From: Lyngbya sp. CCAP 1446/10
GTDB lineage: Bacteria; Cyanobacteriota; Cyanobacteriia; Cyanobacteriales; Microcoleaceae
Assembly (NCBI RefSeq): GCF_026130175.1
Contig: NZ_JAIGNI010000060.1
Span: forward strand, 1-36,018
DNA: 36,018 nucleotides
Direction: 5' to 3'
In this document: piece by piece, positions 1 to 7,715 of the stretch
Position numbering within the stretch: position 1 is the first letter of the stretch
How the letters are laid out: every line of letters begins with the position of its first letter
The notes under the pieces: model-generated
Seen by the model: the letters and a program-made list of their open reading frames with translations, nothing else
The model's database searches: none
Told to the model about the DNA's origin: nothing
Made by a program: the position numbers and the translations under genes

Positions 1-39
1 CCTCTCCCCCTCTCCCCATCTCCCCCTCTCCCATTAAGG
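1..39. repeat. Polypyrimidine CTCTCCCC low-complexity tract
   Basis: The window opens in a run of CTCTCCCC-type units, all pyrimidine on the plus strand. It ends just before the ribosome binding site of the first gene. It looks like a short tandem repeat cut by the window edge. No function is visible. Confidence 0.6.
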
Positions 40-47
40 AGCCAATC

Positions 48-1649
48 ATGCAGTTAGAACCGCGTCAGCGAGCAATTGGGGCATTTGAAGAGTTTTTGAA
101 CGTGCCGCTTGAGGAACGATTGCAACAGCAGCAGAGTCGAGAACCGGAATCCGGGGCGATTGTGCTTTTTCAAAACGTCGCTACCACAGTACCAGCTTAC
201 CAGAATTTCCTAGCTGCACTTAACATCAATCCCGCCTCAATTCAAACCTTTGAAGACTTCCAAAAATTGCCGCTAATTACCAAAGAGAATTATTTGCGCT
301 GTCACCCGCTACCTCAGTTGTGCCGCGAGGGCAAATTAGAAACTTGCGATTTCATTGCTGTTTCTTCGGGTTCGACGGGAAACCCGACATTTTGGCCTCG
401 TTTTATCAGCGACGAGTTGCAAATTGCCGATCGTTTTGAACAAATATTTCACGACAGTTTTTTCGCCGACACCCGCCGTACTTTAGCTGTAATCTGCTTT
501 GCCTTGGGGACTTGGGTAGGCGGAATGTACACGGCGAATTGCTGCCGCTATCTAGCGAGTAAGGGTTATCCCGTGACGGTGGTGACACCGGGGAATAATA
601 AAACTGAAATATTTCGAGTAGTGCGGGAACTTGGGGAGTATTTCGACCAAGTAGTATTGTTGGGATATCCGCCGTTTATTAAAGATGTAATTGATAGCGG
701 GATTGCTGCGGGTGTGGAGTGGCAAAAATATCGAATTAAGATGGTGTTTGCGGGGGAAGTGTTTAGCGAAGAATGGCGGGGTTTGGTGAGCGATCGCACT
801 AATTATAACAGTATTAATGACAATATTGCTGATAACTCTGAGAACCCTTACGGACAAGTCAACTGTCAACTGTCAACTGACAATCTATATTATAACTCTG
901 CGAGCCTCTACGGTACTGCCGATGCGGGGGTTTTGGGCAACGAGACACCGCTGAGTATTTGCATCCGCCGTTGGTTGGCCAACAATCCGGAAGCAGCGCG
1001 CAATTTATTCGGAGAATCGCGGTTGCCAACTCTGGTGCAGTACGATCCGAAAAGCCGCTTTTTTGAAGTGAATGATGACGGCACGCTGTTATTTTCCGGC
1101 GACAACGGCATCCCGCTCATACGCTATCACATTTCCGATAATGGCGGTTTAGTTTCTTACGAAGCAATGCTATATTTTTTGGCAGAATGGGGATTTAATC
1201 CGGTGGCACATTTGCAGGAAGTGGCGGCTAGGGAAAGTGCCGATTTGCCGAGAGGAATTCGCCATCTGCCATTTGTATATGTATTCGGGCGATCGCACTT
1301 TACCGTATCCTACTTCGGTGCTAACATCTACCCAGAAAACGTTACCGTAGGTTTAGAAGCTCCCACCATTAGCGAATGGGTGACTGGAAAATTTGTGCTG
1401 CAAGTCAAGGAAGATGCGGATCGAAATCGGTTTTTATCGGTGGTTGTGGAATTAGCAGCGGGGATAGAGGGCGACGAGAAGATGAAAGTGGCGATCGCGT
1501 CTTCAATTCTCGCACAATTGCGGCGCCTCAACAGCGAATTTGCTAATTACGTGCCGCCCGAATATCAGTTACCTCTGGTGACATTAACTGCGATGGGCGA
1601 TGCAGAGTATTTCCAGATGGGTGTGAAGCACCGATACACCCGACAGTAA
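48..1649 (+). CDS. Phenylacetate-CoA ligase family protein (AMP-forming adenylating enzyme)
   Basis: This is a cytosolic adenylate-forming enzyme of the PaaK-like type, expected to activate a carboxylic acid with ATP for transfer to CoA or another acceptor. The substrate cannot be read from the sequence. The phosphate-binding loop SSGSTGNPT is at residues 106-114, and the acyl/adenylate motif appears as SLYGTADAG near residue 288. The start is supported by AAGGAG six bases upstream of the ATG. At 533 residues it is longer than I would expect for the family. Part of the excess is an Asn/Ser-rich insertion at about residues 256-284, just before SLYGTADAG, which contains three in-frame TCAACTG repeat units. 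The gene converges on the Uma2 gene with a 26-base gap. The family call is firm; the pathway is unknown. Confidence 0.85.
   Translation: MQLEPRQRAIGAFEEFLNVPLEERLQQQQSREPESGAIVLFQNVATTVPAYQNFLAALNINPASIQTFEDFQKLPLITKENYLRCHPLPQLCREGKLETCDFIAVSSGSTGNPTFWPRFISDELQIADRFEQIFHDSFFADTRRTLAVICFALGTWVGGMYTANCCRYLASKGYPVTVVTPGNNKTEIFRVVRELGEYFDQVVLLGYPPFIKDVIDSGIAAGVEWQKYRIKMVFAGEVFSEEWRGLVSDRTNYNSINDNIADNSENPYGQVNCQLSTDNLYYNSASLYGTADAGVLGNETPLSICIRRWLANNPEAARNLFGESRLPTLVQYDPKSRFFEVNDDGTLLFSGDNGIPLIRYHISDNGGLVSYEAMLYFLAEWGFNPVAHLQEVAARESADLPRGIRHLPFVYVFGRSHFTVSYFGANIYPENVTVGLEAPTISEWVTGKFVLQVKEDADRNRFLSVVVELAAGIEGDEKMKVAIASSILAQLRRLNSEFANYVPPEYQLPLVTLTAMGDAEYFQMGVKHRYTRQ
859..879. repeat. Three TCAACTG heptamers inside a coding region
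   Basis: Three perfect tandem TCAACTG units lie within the ligase reading frame, encoding part of residues 271-278. They belong to the same heptamer family as the intergenic arrays at 2661, 15583 and 22087. They are flanked by an in-frame 60-base-offset direct repeat (aactctg at 834 and 894, each followed by a similar gagcc-tacgg segment). Confidence 0.85.
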
Positions 1650-1675
1650 ACCGCTATCTTTGGAAAAGGCGGGCG

Positions 1676-2410
1676 CTAAATTGTATCGGGATCGATATTT
1701 AATTCTCGCAGTTTCGCGGCCAGGCGATCGGCTCTCCCGGCCTCTTGTTCGGCTCTCCCTGCCTCTGCATCTGCTCGCCCTGTCTCCCTTTCTGCAACCT
1801 CTTCAGGAGTAGGAACCAGTTCATTTGTTGCTGTAAAGAAACGCAATTGTCCGCTAGAAATTCCCAAACTCAAATCAAGCTGTTGACTCCGCAGATAGCC
1901 TAATTCATTCGGTGCAATTGGTTGATATTCCCCATCTACCAAATGAAACCCAGCTAATTCTAAAGTTTCTGGATCAAACCAAAAGTAATCCAGAGTGCGG
2001 AAAGTGTCTTGATAGAGTTGTTTTTTAAAGTTTTTATCTATGTTCGCTGTTTTCGGCGACAGGATTTCAAGAATGATATTCGGGTACTTTCCCTCTTCAT
2101 CCCAAACTACCCAGCTTTTCCGAGTTTTGCGTTCAGTTCCGAGTACCACAAAAAAGTCTGGGCTTCGGAAGTCTTGAGATTTGAGTTGTTGTGTACAGTA
2201 ATAAATGGTGAAATGACCAGCAGCATAGAAGTCATTTCTATCTCGCCACAACCATTCAAGGCATTGCAGCAATAGGATTATTTGTCGGAGGTGCAGTTCT
2301 GTTTCTACCGAATGTTCATCACGGTATAAATCGCTGGGAGGAAAAATAAAATTTTCAGGTATCTCTTCTGGTATTTCTTGAGAAGTAGCTAATTCTGCGG
2401 TTGCTGACAT
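1676..2410 (-). CDS. Uma2 family endonuclease-like protein with charged repeat tail
   Basis: This belongs to the Uma2/DUF820 family, a PD-(D/E)xK nuclease-fold family greatly expanded in cyanobacteria with no settled biological role. The fold signature is intact: SPDFF with Asp85, ILEILS with Glu115, and the KKQLY lysines near residue 130, then a YFWFDP strand. After the nuclease domain (about residues 30-195) comes a tail rich in Glu, Ala, Gly and Arg, made of repeated GRADAEAGRAEQ-like units and ending in LRELNIDPD. Such tails are common in this family. It stands alone and converges on the ligase gene. The true host target is unknown, and nuclease activity is inferred from the motif only. 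Confidence 0.85.
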   Translation of the reverse strand: MSATAELATSQEIPEEIPENFIFPPSDLYRDEHSVETELHLRQIILLLQCLEWLWRDRNDFYAAGHFTIYYCTQQLKSQDFRSPDFFVVLGTERKTRKSWVVWDEEGKYPNIILEILSPKTANIDKNFKKQLYQDTFRTLDYFWFDPETLELAGFHLVDGEYQPIAPNELGYLRSQQLDLSLGISSGQLRFFTATNELVPTPEEVAERETGRADAEAGRAEQEAGRADRLAAKLRELNIDPDTI

Positions 2411-2660
2411 GGCTGCTTGGGGAGGAGTAAGAGGTGGTGTGTCTATTTTAGCAACGTTTTTATATGGATGCCCAGGACTATTTATTCTGAAAGGGCGATC
2501 GCCCTTTTGGTCAAAAAGTGCGATCGAGCACCAAACAATTAGTCTTTAAATATTACCAATTACCATAAAGAATTGGTTTAAAGCCGGAGCCCTGATCGGG
2601 AGAAATTAAAAGAAGACGATTCATTCCTCCAATCCTCTTCCTTTTAGGTAGAGGTCGCTA
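2411..2660. other. Intergenic stretch with HIP1-like sites and a dispersed repeat segment
   Basis: No gene is supported here. The upstream region of the Uma2 gene contains several cgatcg sites. From about 2555 to 2645 there is a segment (taccataaagaattggttta, then gagaaattaaaa, then caatcctcttcctt) that recurs at 15482-15575. In both places it is followed by TCAACTG heptamers. Confidence 0.6.
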
Positions 2661-2856
2661 TCAACTGTCAACTGTCAACTATCAACTATCAACTATCAAC
2701 TATCAACTATCAACTATCAACTATCAACTATCAACTATCAACTATCAACTATCAACTATCAACTATCAACTATCAACTGTCAACTGTCAACTGTCAACTG
2801 TCAACTGTCAACTGTCAACTATCAACTGTCAACTGTCAACTGTCAACTGTCCACTG
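2661..2856. repeat. 28-unit heptamer array (TCAACTG/TCAACTA)
   Basis: This is a continuous 7-base tandem array: about 28 units counting one degenerate final unit (tccactg). The units alternate in blocks between TCAACTG and TCAACTA. It matches the short tandemly repeated repetitive (STRR) heptamer class known from filamentous cyanobacteria. The array runs into the 3' end of the ParB-like gene and supplies its TGA stop codon. Confidence 0.95.
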
Positions 2857-3946
2857 AATGAACGTCAGCTTCTCGGAGAGCGGCCAGAATTTCTGGTCGT
2901 TTCATGCGCGCCCAGCCCCGCAATTTCCGCTCTTTGCCGATCGCCTTCAAGCGTCTCAGCGAAAGAGTATCGTAGTCTTCGTCGTCTTCCTCCTGGGGCG
3001 GAAACGGCAACTCTAACTGCAACTGCGGTAACTGAGGTTTCGACTGCACCTTCGACTGCTTCTGACGCTGCGTTTTCGGCGGCTTTTTCGTCTCTGGCTG
3101 TATTTCTGAGTGCGTCACAGCGGCTCCCAGTTGGCTGCGGAGGGTGGCGATTTGATTTTTTAGGTCATTTTCAACATCTGCGATCGAGTCAGCCACAAAC
3201 TGATTAATTATTTTGACTGTGCGCTCTAATTTGATTGACAGCAATTTTTCCAGTTCATCCAACTGTCTCAACGCACCTTCAAGATTCATCTCCGAAATAA
3301 CCGCCGATTTCGGAGAACTATTGCTGCCAGATTGTTCAATTTTTTTAGCCAATTTATCTACCTTTTCATGAAATGTTTTTTCAACTTGTTCGAGCAGACG
3401 CTTAATTTGTTCTATTTGGTCACGATCGAAATTCTGCTCAGTTAGAGCTTTTACTTGTTTTTTTAGCAGGTCTTCATTTTTTTTAACAGATTGTTCTATT
3501 TGTTGTGTTAGACTCTCTACTTTTTTTTGAAATGATAGCTCAAAATGTTGCAGTAGAGTCTCAAGTTGTGCAGTTTTCTGAGTCGGTTGAGGAGCTAAAT
3601 GTTCCATTTCTGCTTGAGCCGCAACTACCTCCTCGTCGGTCATTTCAAAAACCCACGCCCACATTTGCTCAATGCCGAGTTCTTTCGCAACAATACACCA
3701 ATCTGAGCCGCAGACAACTTCATATTCTTCTTCGTTGCTGTAAGCTTCAGTAGGACGTACAATTAAAGGAATTAAGTTGCTGCCTTGCTCGATGAGACTT
3801 CTCCTGAGAGCTTCCCGACGTTCGCGAGGGATTTCCTCCCCCTGAGTCTCTGGTACGGCAATTTGGGAAGTGTAAATTTGACTGTGACTAATTGGCTTAA
3901 TCCGCAAATATTCTACTATTCGGTTTTGATCTTGCGATCGATCCAT
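2843..3946 (-). CDS. ParB-like N-terminal domain protein with coiled coil and Rho-N/SAP-like tip
   Basis: A 367-residue protein in three parts. Residues 15-115 resemble the ParB/Srx fold (LIEQGSNLIPLIVRP, then YEVVCGSDW, then AKELGIEQ), but the GERR box expected of a CTP-binding ParB is replaced by GSDW. Residues 115-290 form a long charged coiled coil (repeats such as LTQQIEQSVKKNEDLL). A Lys/Pro-rich linker leads to a short C-terminal motif (LSLRRLKAIGKERKL, then MKRPEILAAL) that resembles a Rho N-terminal or SAP helix-extension-helix. The likely role is nucleic-acid binding or scaffolding; partition activity is not implied. No ParA gene is adjacent. The last residues and stop are encoded by the heptamer array. 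It resembles in layout the protein at 7008-7715. Confidence 0.7.
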   Translation of the reverse strand: MDRSQDQNRIVEYLRIKPISHSQIYTSQIAVPETQGEEIPRERREALRRSLIEQGSNLIPLIVRPTEAYSNEEEYEVVCGSDWCIVAKELGIEQMWAWVFEMTDEEVVAAQAEMEHLAPQPTQKTAQLETLLQHFELSFQKKVESLTQQIEQSVKKNEDLLKKQVKALTEQNFDRDQIEQIKRLLEQVEKTFHEKVDKLAKKIEQSGSNSSPKSAVISEMNLEGALRQLDELEKLLSIKLERTVKIINQFVADSIADVENDLKNQIATLRSQLGAAVTHSEIQPETKKPPKTQRQKQSKVQSKPQLPQLQLELPFPPQEEDDEDYDTLSLRRLKAIGKERKLRGWARMKRPEILAALREADVHSVDS

Positions 3947-4183
3947 CTTATTACAAGTCCCCTTTTGTCATAAAAATCAGGTGTTTGGGTAATTATGTAT
4001 ATTTGCACTTTACAGCCTGCGTTTTAAGTGCCACAGGACTAACCCAAGAAATCTAATTATAGGGTGCGAGACAAACACCTTACCCAGACTCTGTGATCTG
4101 GGGGAGATATCGGCGGGGTGCTGTACCTGTGCGGCTGGCTGTGGGGTGACAGCCCGGGCGATCCTCTTCGATGGCTTCGCTAA

Positions 4184-4300
4184 CGGCAAAACTGACTGCA
4201 ATTCCTACAAAAAATCGACTGTGATGAGTTTAACTGGCTGGGGGACACAAATTATACACCGCTTCACTCATCTTTACTTTTTTTGGCGATCGGGCGATCG
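4184..4300. repeat. 117-bp direct repeat, copy 1
   Basis: This segment, from cggcaaaac to gggcgatcg, recurs at 6693-6809 in the same orientation and at the same length. Aligned by eye, the two differ at five positions. The pair brackets the fluoride-response block. Confidence 0.9.
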
Positions 4301-4368
4301 TCTTTGAGGGCTTCGGTAACGGGCTAGCGTGTTCAGGTGCGATCGCGATTCTGCAAAAAAATATCTTC

Positions 4369-4398
4369 TTGCGCTTTCTGTACAAAAGATGCTATAAG
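4369..4398 (+). promoter_or_regulatory. Sigma-70-type promoter of the fluoride riboswitch transcript
   Basis: A -35 hexamer TTGCGC (4369-4374) and a -10 hexamer TATAAG (4393-4398) are separated by 18 bases. A start point at about 4405 would begin the transcript at the first bases of the riboswitch aptamer, which supports the assignment. Confidence 0.6.
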
Positions 4399-4404
4399 AA
4401 TTTT

Positions 4405-4490
4405 AATGGCGATGGAGCTCGCCAAAACCGCCTTAAGCGTCATTCTTTCCTTGCGTTAATTGAAAGACTAAAAGGCTGATGGCTCCTACT
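4405..4490 (+). ncRNA. Fluoride riboswitch (crcB motif) with extended P3
   Basis: The conserved fluoride aptamer pattern is present. GGCGATGGAGCTCGCC (4408-4423) forms the first stem with loop GGAGC (4414-4418). AAAACCGCC follows, and later AGGCTGATGGCTCCTAC (4473-4489). The pseudoknot pairs GGAGC with GCTCC (4482-4486). The P3 stem pairs GCCTT (4430-4434) with AAGGC (4472-4476). The segment between the P3 strands is about 37 bases, much longer than in the well-known short aptamers I remember, and can fold further (ctttc with gaaag). The identification also fits the downstream genes, an antiporter fragment and a ClC-F protein, both known targets of this riboswitch class. Confidence 0.85.
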
Positions 4491-4495
4491 TTTCT

Positions 4496-4560
4496 GGCTT
4501 GCTGCCGGAGAGTAGGGCCGTGAAAACTTTTCACTAATCTCTCATACCTAGCAAGCCTTT
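4496..4560 (+). terminator. Candidate expression platform of the fluoride riboswitch
   Basis: A nested hairpin lies between the aptamer and the first start codon. GGCTTGCT (4496-4503) pairs with AGCAAGCC (4550-4557), followed by TTTG. Inside it GAGAG (4508-4512) pairs with CTCTC (4539-4543), and GTGAAAA (4520-4526) with TTTTCAC (4528-4534). Alternatively AGTAGGGCC (4511-4519) can pair with the aptamer 3' strand GGCTCCTACT (4481-4490), excluding the pseudoknot. The short T-run makes it uncertain whether control is transcriptional or acts some other way. Confidence 0.5.
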
Positions 4561-4592
4561 GTCCATACTCAGGATCTGGAGAAAGGAATCTC

Positions 4593-5003
4593 ATGTTAGC
4601 TAGTGTGCTGTGGATTTTATTGATGGGCTTTTTTTCGTGTCAAATTGCCCGTCGCTTAGGTGTTCCACCTTTGATTGGGATGATTTTGGTGGGGATAGTT
4701 TTAGGGCCACAAGTTAGCGATGTCCTTAGTCCAGAAGTGCTGAAATCGGCGGATAATCTACCAATTGTGGCAGTGATGATTATCCTGATGAAAGCGGGAT
4801 TAGGATTAGATCGAGAAAAGCTGACACAGCAGGGAACTGTGGTGCTGCGGTTAGGAGTTTTACCAGCGGCAATCGAGGCAATTGCGATCGCATTTGTTGC
4901 CATGCTAATTTTTAAATTCGACTTTCCCACAGGGTTACTTTTGGGTTGTGTAACTTACGCAAAGGAACCAAATTTCTCTGAAAAATCTGTGTTCATCAAC
5001 TAG
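4593..5003 (+). pseudogene. Truncated CPA-family cation/proton antiporter
   Basis: Residues 1-115 read as the amino end of a CPA1-type monovalent cation/proton antiporter. They contain hydrophobic helices (LASVLWILLMGFF), a GVPPLIGMILVGIVLGP helix, and a MKAGLGLD segment. Family members are about 400 residues; here similarity stops at about FPTGLLLGCV (near base 4951). An unrelated 20-residue tail with no transporter features ends at 5003. AAGGA lies just upstream of the ATG, so it may still be translated. It is the first gene behind the fluoride riboswitch, and antiporters of this superfamily occur in other fluoride regulons. The missing two thirds is not found in the next 2 kb, which suggests deletion rather than a simple frameshift. 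Confidence 0.75.
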
Positions 5004-5097
5004 AAAAACCGTTCAAAACCCGGTGTATTACTGTGTTAATCGGCCGGAAATTACAGAAATTGCACTTTAATCAAAAGTAACAAAAGGAGTTTGTCTC

Positions 5098-6405
5098 ATG
5101 AAATGGTTTGAGAAATTTGAGCAATTCATTGCATTACCCCAACTCAGCAAGTGGTTCATCATTTCTTGCATAGTTGGCATTCTTTCCGGCTTAGGTTCCG
5201 CCGCTCTCCTAGCTTCTTTAGAATGGGCAACAAATTGGCGAGAGTCTCATCTGTGGATTATTGCATTATTGCCAATAGCTGGATTCTTAAGTGGTTGGAT
5301 TTATCATCGATATGGAAAGAAGGTAGAAGCTGGAAATAATCTTTTACTAGAAGAGATTCATAACCCCAAAAATATTATTCCCTTGCGGATGGCTCCGATG
5401 GTGCTGCTAGGTACAGATATAACTCATTTATTTGGAGGTTCCGCAGGTCGTGAAGGGACAGCACTGCAAATTGCTGCATCACTCGCAGACCAATTAACTA
5501 GAATATTCCGCTTTAAACACGCCGAACGCCGAATTTTATTAATGGCTGGGATTAGTGGTGGATTTGCTTCGGTTTTTGGAACTCCCTTGGCTGGAACTAT
5601 CTTTGGTTTAGAGGTTTTAGCAATTGGAACTATTAACCATGATGCTCTTTTTCCCTGTTTAGTTGCAGCGGTTATAGGCGATCGCATTACCTTAGTTTTG
5701 GGTTTGCACCATACAGTATATCGTCATGCTCCCCTTGTACCAACGGTAACTCCAATGGGATTAATTTCTGCAATTGTCGCTGGTGCAATCTTCGGAATTG
5801 TGGCGATGATTTTTGCTAAATTAACTCACAAAATTAGCCACCTTTTTAAAGCAAAAATCTCCTATCCTCCTTTACGTCCTGCGATCGGTGGTACGATTGT
5901 CGCATTGAGTGTCTGGGCGATGGGATCGACTAAATATATTGGTTTGGGTATTCCTACCATTGTCGATACGTTTAACACTCAGTTACCACCTTGGGATTTT
6001 GCGGCAAAAATAGTGTTAACTGCGTTAACTTTAGGAGCAGGTTTTAAAGGCGGGGAAGTGACTCCTCTATTTTTTATTGGTGCAACATTAGGCAATGCTT
6101 TGTCATTAATTTTGGCATTACCAGCACCTTTATTGGCAGGAATGGGATTTGTTGCTGTCTTTGGCGGTGCGGCGAATACACCGATCGCCTCAACTTTAAT
6201 GGGAATTGAACTTTTTGGTCTGGAATCCGGGGTATTTATTGCGATCGCTTGTGTGATGAGCTATGTTTTTTCAGGTCATGCGGGCATTTATAGTTCACAG
6301 CGAATTGGTTCTAGAAAATACCCTTTTATGTCAATGCAAGAAGAGTTAAAGTTGCCAAATCATGCAAATAATAATTCTTTTGATGCAGAAGAAACTATTA
6401 AGTAG
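5098..6405 (+). CDS. ClC-F-type fluoride/proton antiporter (voltage-gated chloride channel family)
   Basis: A 435-residue membrane transporter of the ClC superfamily, expected to export fluoride in exchange for protons. The GREGT motif (residues 117-121) carries the gating glutamate and replaces the usual ClC GREGP. The second signature GFKGGEVTPLFFIG (about residues 316-329) is typical of the fluoride-exporting ClC-F branch rather than of chloride ClCs. About ten hydrophobic segments are evident. The ATG is preceded by AAGGAG with eight-base spacing. It lies downstream of the fluoride riboswitch and the truncated antiporter, presumably on the same transcript. This context is what makes fluoride, not chloride, the likely substrate. 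No damage is visible in the gene. Confidence 0.87.
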   Translation: MKWFEKFEQFIALPQLSKWFIISCIVGILSGLGSAALLASLEWATNWRESHLWIIALLPIAGFLSGWIYHRYGKKVEAGNNLLLEEIHNPKNIIPLRMAPMVLLGTDITHLFGGSAGREGTALQIAASLADQLTRIFRFKHAERRILLMAGISGGFASVFGTPLAGTIFGLEVLAIGTINHDALFPCLVAAVIGDRITLVLGLHHTVYRHAPLVPTVTPMGLISAIVAGAIFGIVAMIFAKLTHKISHLFKAKISYPPLRPAIGGTIVALSVWAMGSTKYIGLGIPTIVDTFNTQLPPWDFAAKIVLTALTLGAGFKGGEVTPLFFIGATLGNALSLILALPAPLLAGMGFVAVFGGAANTPIASTLMGIELFGLESGVFIAIACVMSYVFSGHAGIYSSQRIGSRKYPFMSMQEELKLPNHANNNSFDAEETIK

Positions 6406-6448
6406 TCGCGGCCGCTAACTTTATTTGAGATGGTTCGGTTAATCGGAT

Positions 6449-6652
6449 ATGCTGATTACTGATCCTACGCTGTCAAATAAACCCGCGATCGCGATGCTAG
6501 TCGCTTTGGTATTAGTTATTTGGCTGGCAACCCCTAAAAAGCAAATCAGTCGAGCAGCAGGTTGGTTTTTACTCGCGGCTTATCCAGTCTTGCTGATGGC
6601 CATGTTTTGCTGTAATTCCGATCAACTTAAAAAGAATATTTATGAAAGGTGA
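6449..6652 (+). CDS. Small membrane protein of unknown function, possibly a gene remnant
   Basis: 67 residues with two hydrophobic helices (about residues 13-27 and 37-53) separated by a basic KKQISR segment. I do not recognise it. The second half (ISRAAGWFLLAAYPVLL) faintly recalls the final helix of cation/calcium antiporters, so it could be the carboxyl remnant of a lost transporter; this is weak. It follows the ClC-F gene by 43 bases without a clear ribosome binding site and lies inside the 117-bp repeat pair. Confidence 0.4.
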   Translation: MLITDPTLSNKPAIAMLVALVLVIWLATPKKQISRAAGWFLLAAYPVLLMAMFCCNSDQLKKNIYER

Positions 6653-7007
6653 TCTGTTACAAAACTCTGTTTGGTGGATTTGATGGCACGGGCGGCAAAA
6701 CAGACTGCAATTCCTACAAAAAATCGGCTGTGATCAGTTTAACTGGGTGGGGGACACAAATTATACACCGCTTCACTCATCTTTACTCTTTTTGGCGATC
6801 GGGCGATCGCTAGAGTGTTTAAGTGCGATCGCAATTGCGATTTATACGAAAGCCAGCTTTAATATTCCCTTTATTCTTTAGTCTCTTAGAGAGCGACGAA
6901 AGTTTGTCTAGGATCTGTTTCAACCGCCGAGTCATATCGGGTTTTTCAACGTTTGTCGGATCGGCTTATATCAATGCCCCAAAAATGTAATTTAGATGGC
7001 TGAAAGC
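6653..7007. other. Intergenic region with repeat copy 2
   Basis: No gene seen. It contains the second 117-bp repeat (6693-6809) and HIP1 sites. The remaining sequence, including a shallow AT-rich stretch up to the stop codon of the ParB-like gene, shows no recognisable element. Confidence 0.6.
6693..6809. repeat. 117-bp direct repeat, copy 2
   Basis: Same orientation and length as the copy at 4184-4300, with five substitutions by eye. Both end in a gggcgatcg HIP1-like site. Confidence 0.9.
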
Positions 7008-7715
7008 TTATAAATATTTTTGCCACTTGTCAATAAGCTTAATCATTGTTTTCTCCCCTAACCCGTTAATGCGTTCCAACACATTTTCAAAAGATGCAAA
7101 CTGCTCCAAATCTCGACCGTTGATGATTTTCTCTATTATTTGAGGTTTGAGACCAGCATTTTTCAAATTTGCCGCCAGTTTGAATTTATCTTGAGTGTTG
7201 AGTGCTTCCAACAGCGGAACTGGCTTGGGAATCCTGCTTTCAACATCTTTAACCCTCTCTATCAGCGCCTGTTTTTCTCGCGTATACTCGGCTTTCAATT
7301 CATTAATTCTGTTTTCCAATCTACTTTCAATATTTGTCAGCCGCTGTTCAAAGCTGGAGGACTGTTGCGTAACCACACTTACAATTGGATTCTCAGTGAT
7401 TGCGGTTTTTCTGAGAATTGCAAGTTGTTCGAGGAGAAGATCTTTATTTTCTTCTTCCAGGATGAATGCTCCGATTGTCTCGCCTTTGAGAGCTTCTATT
7501 TCCTTTGCTCTGACTGCCGCGTAGTATTCAAAGTCTCCGTCTACTATTTCGTAGGCATCCATACCGTTGCGGCGGACAATTATCGGATTAATCAATCCTC
7601 CTAATTCTAAAATTAGTCTGGCTAATTTCTCCAAATCAGGCTCGGCAAAATTGGAACGGGCCACTGTGCAAGTAATTCTTTTCACTGCAACCAGTGACGG
7701 AAATAATTTTTTCAT
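7008..7715 (-). CDS. ParB-like coiled-coil protein, partner of the nuclease-ParA fusion
   Basis: 235 residues. Residues 5-100 follow the ParB/Srx pattern ([18 protein letters not shown], then [16 protein letters not shown]), but the GERR box is replaced by GDFEY, so CTP hydrolysis as in canonical ParB is doubtful. Residues 115-170 form a coiled coil ([19 protein letters not shown]). The last 60 residues contain helix-hairpin-helix-like elements ([17 protein letters not shown] and [16 protein letters not shown]), suggesting DNA binding. Its ATG overlaps the stop codon of the upstream ParA fusion gene by four bases, so the two are almost certainly co-translated. It could be a plasmid-derived partition partner, a regulator, or part of a defence module. 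Confidence 0.75.
   Translation of the reverse strand: MKKLFPSLVAVKRITCTVARSNFAEPDLEKLARLILELGGLINPIIVRRNGMDAYEIVDGDFEYYAAVRAKEIEALKGETIGAFILEEENKDLLLEQLAILRKTAITENPIVSVVTQQSSSFEQRLTNIESRLENRINELKAEYTREKQALIERVKDVESRIPKPVPLLEALNTQDKFKLAANLKNAGLKPQIIEKIINGRDLEQFASFENVLERINGLGEKTMIKLIDKWQKYL

Larger units (their letters stand above)
3947..4404. other. Intergenic region upstream of the fluoride locus
   Basis: I see no credible gene in this stretch. A 63-codon minus-strand frame at 4010-4201 lacks recognisable features. The region holds the first 117-bp direct repeat (4184-4300), several HIP1-type cgatcg sites, and at its end the promoter of the fluoride riboswitch transcript. Confidence 0.6.

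Noticed and set aside
2661..2856. Regular repeats that could be mistaken for a CRISPR array
   Set aside because: Units are 7 bases long, contiguous and without spacers; no cas genes are in the window.
4010..4201. 63-codon minus-strand frame upstream of the fluoride riboswitch
   Set aside because: No recognisable motif or ribosome binding site; it reads partly into the 117-bp direct repeat.
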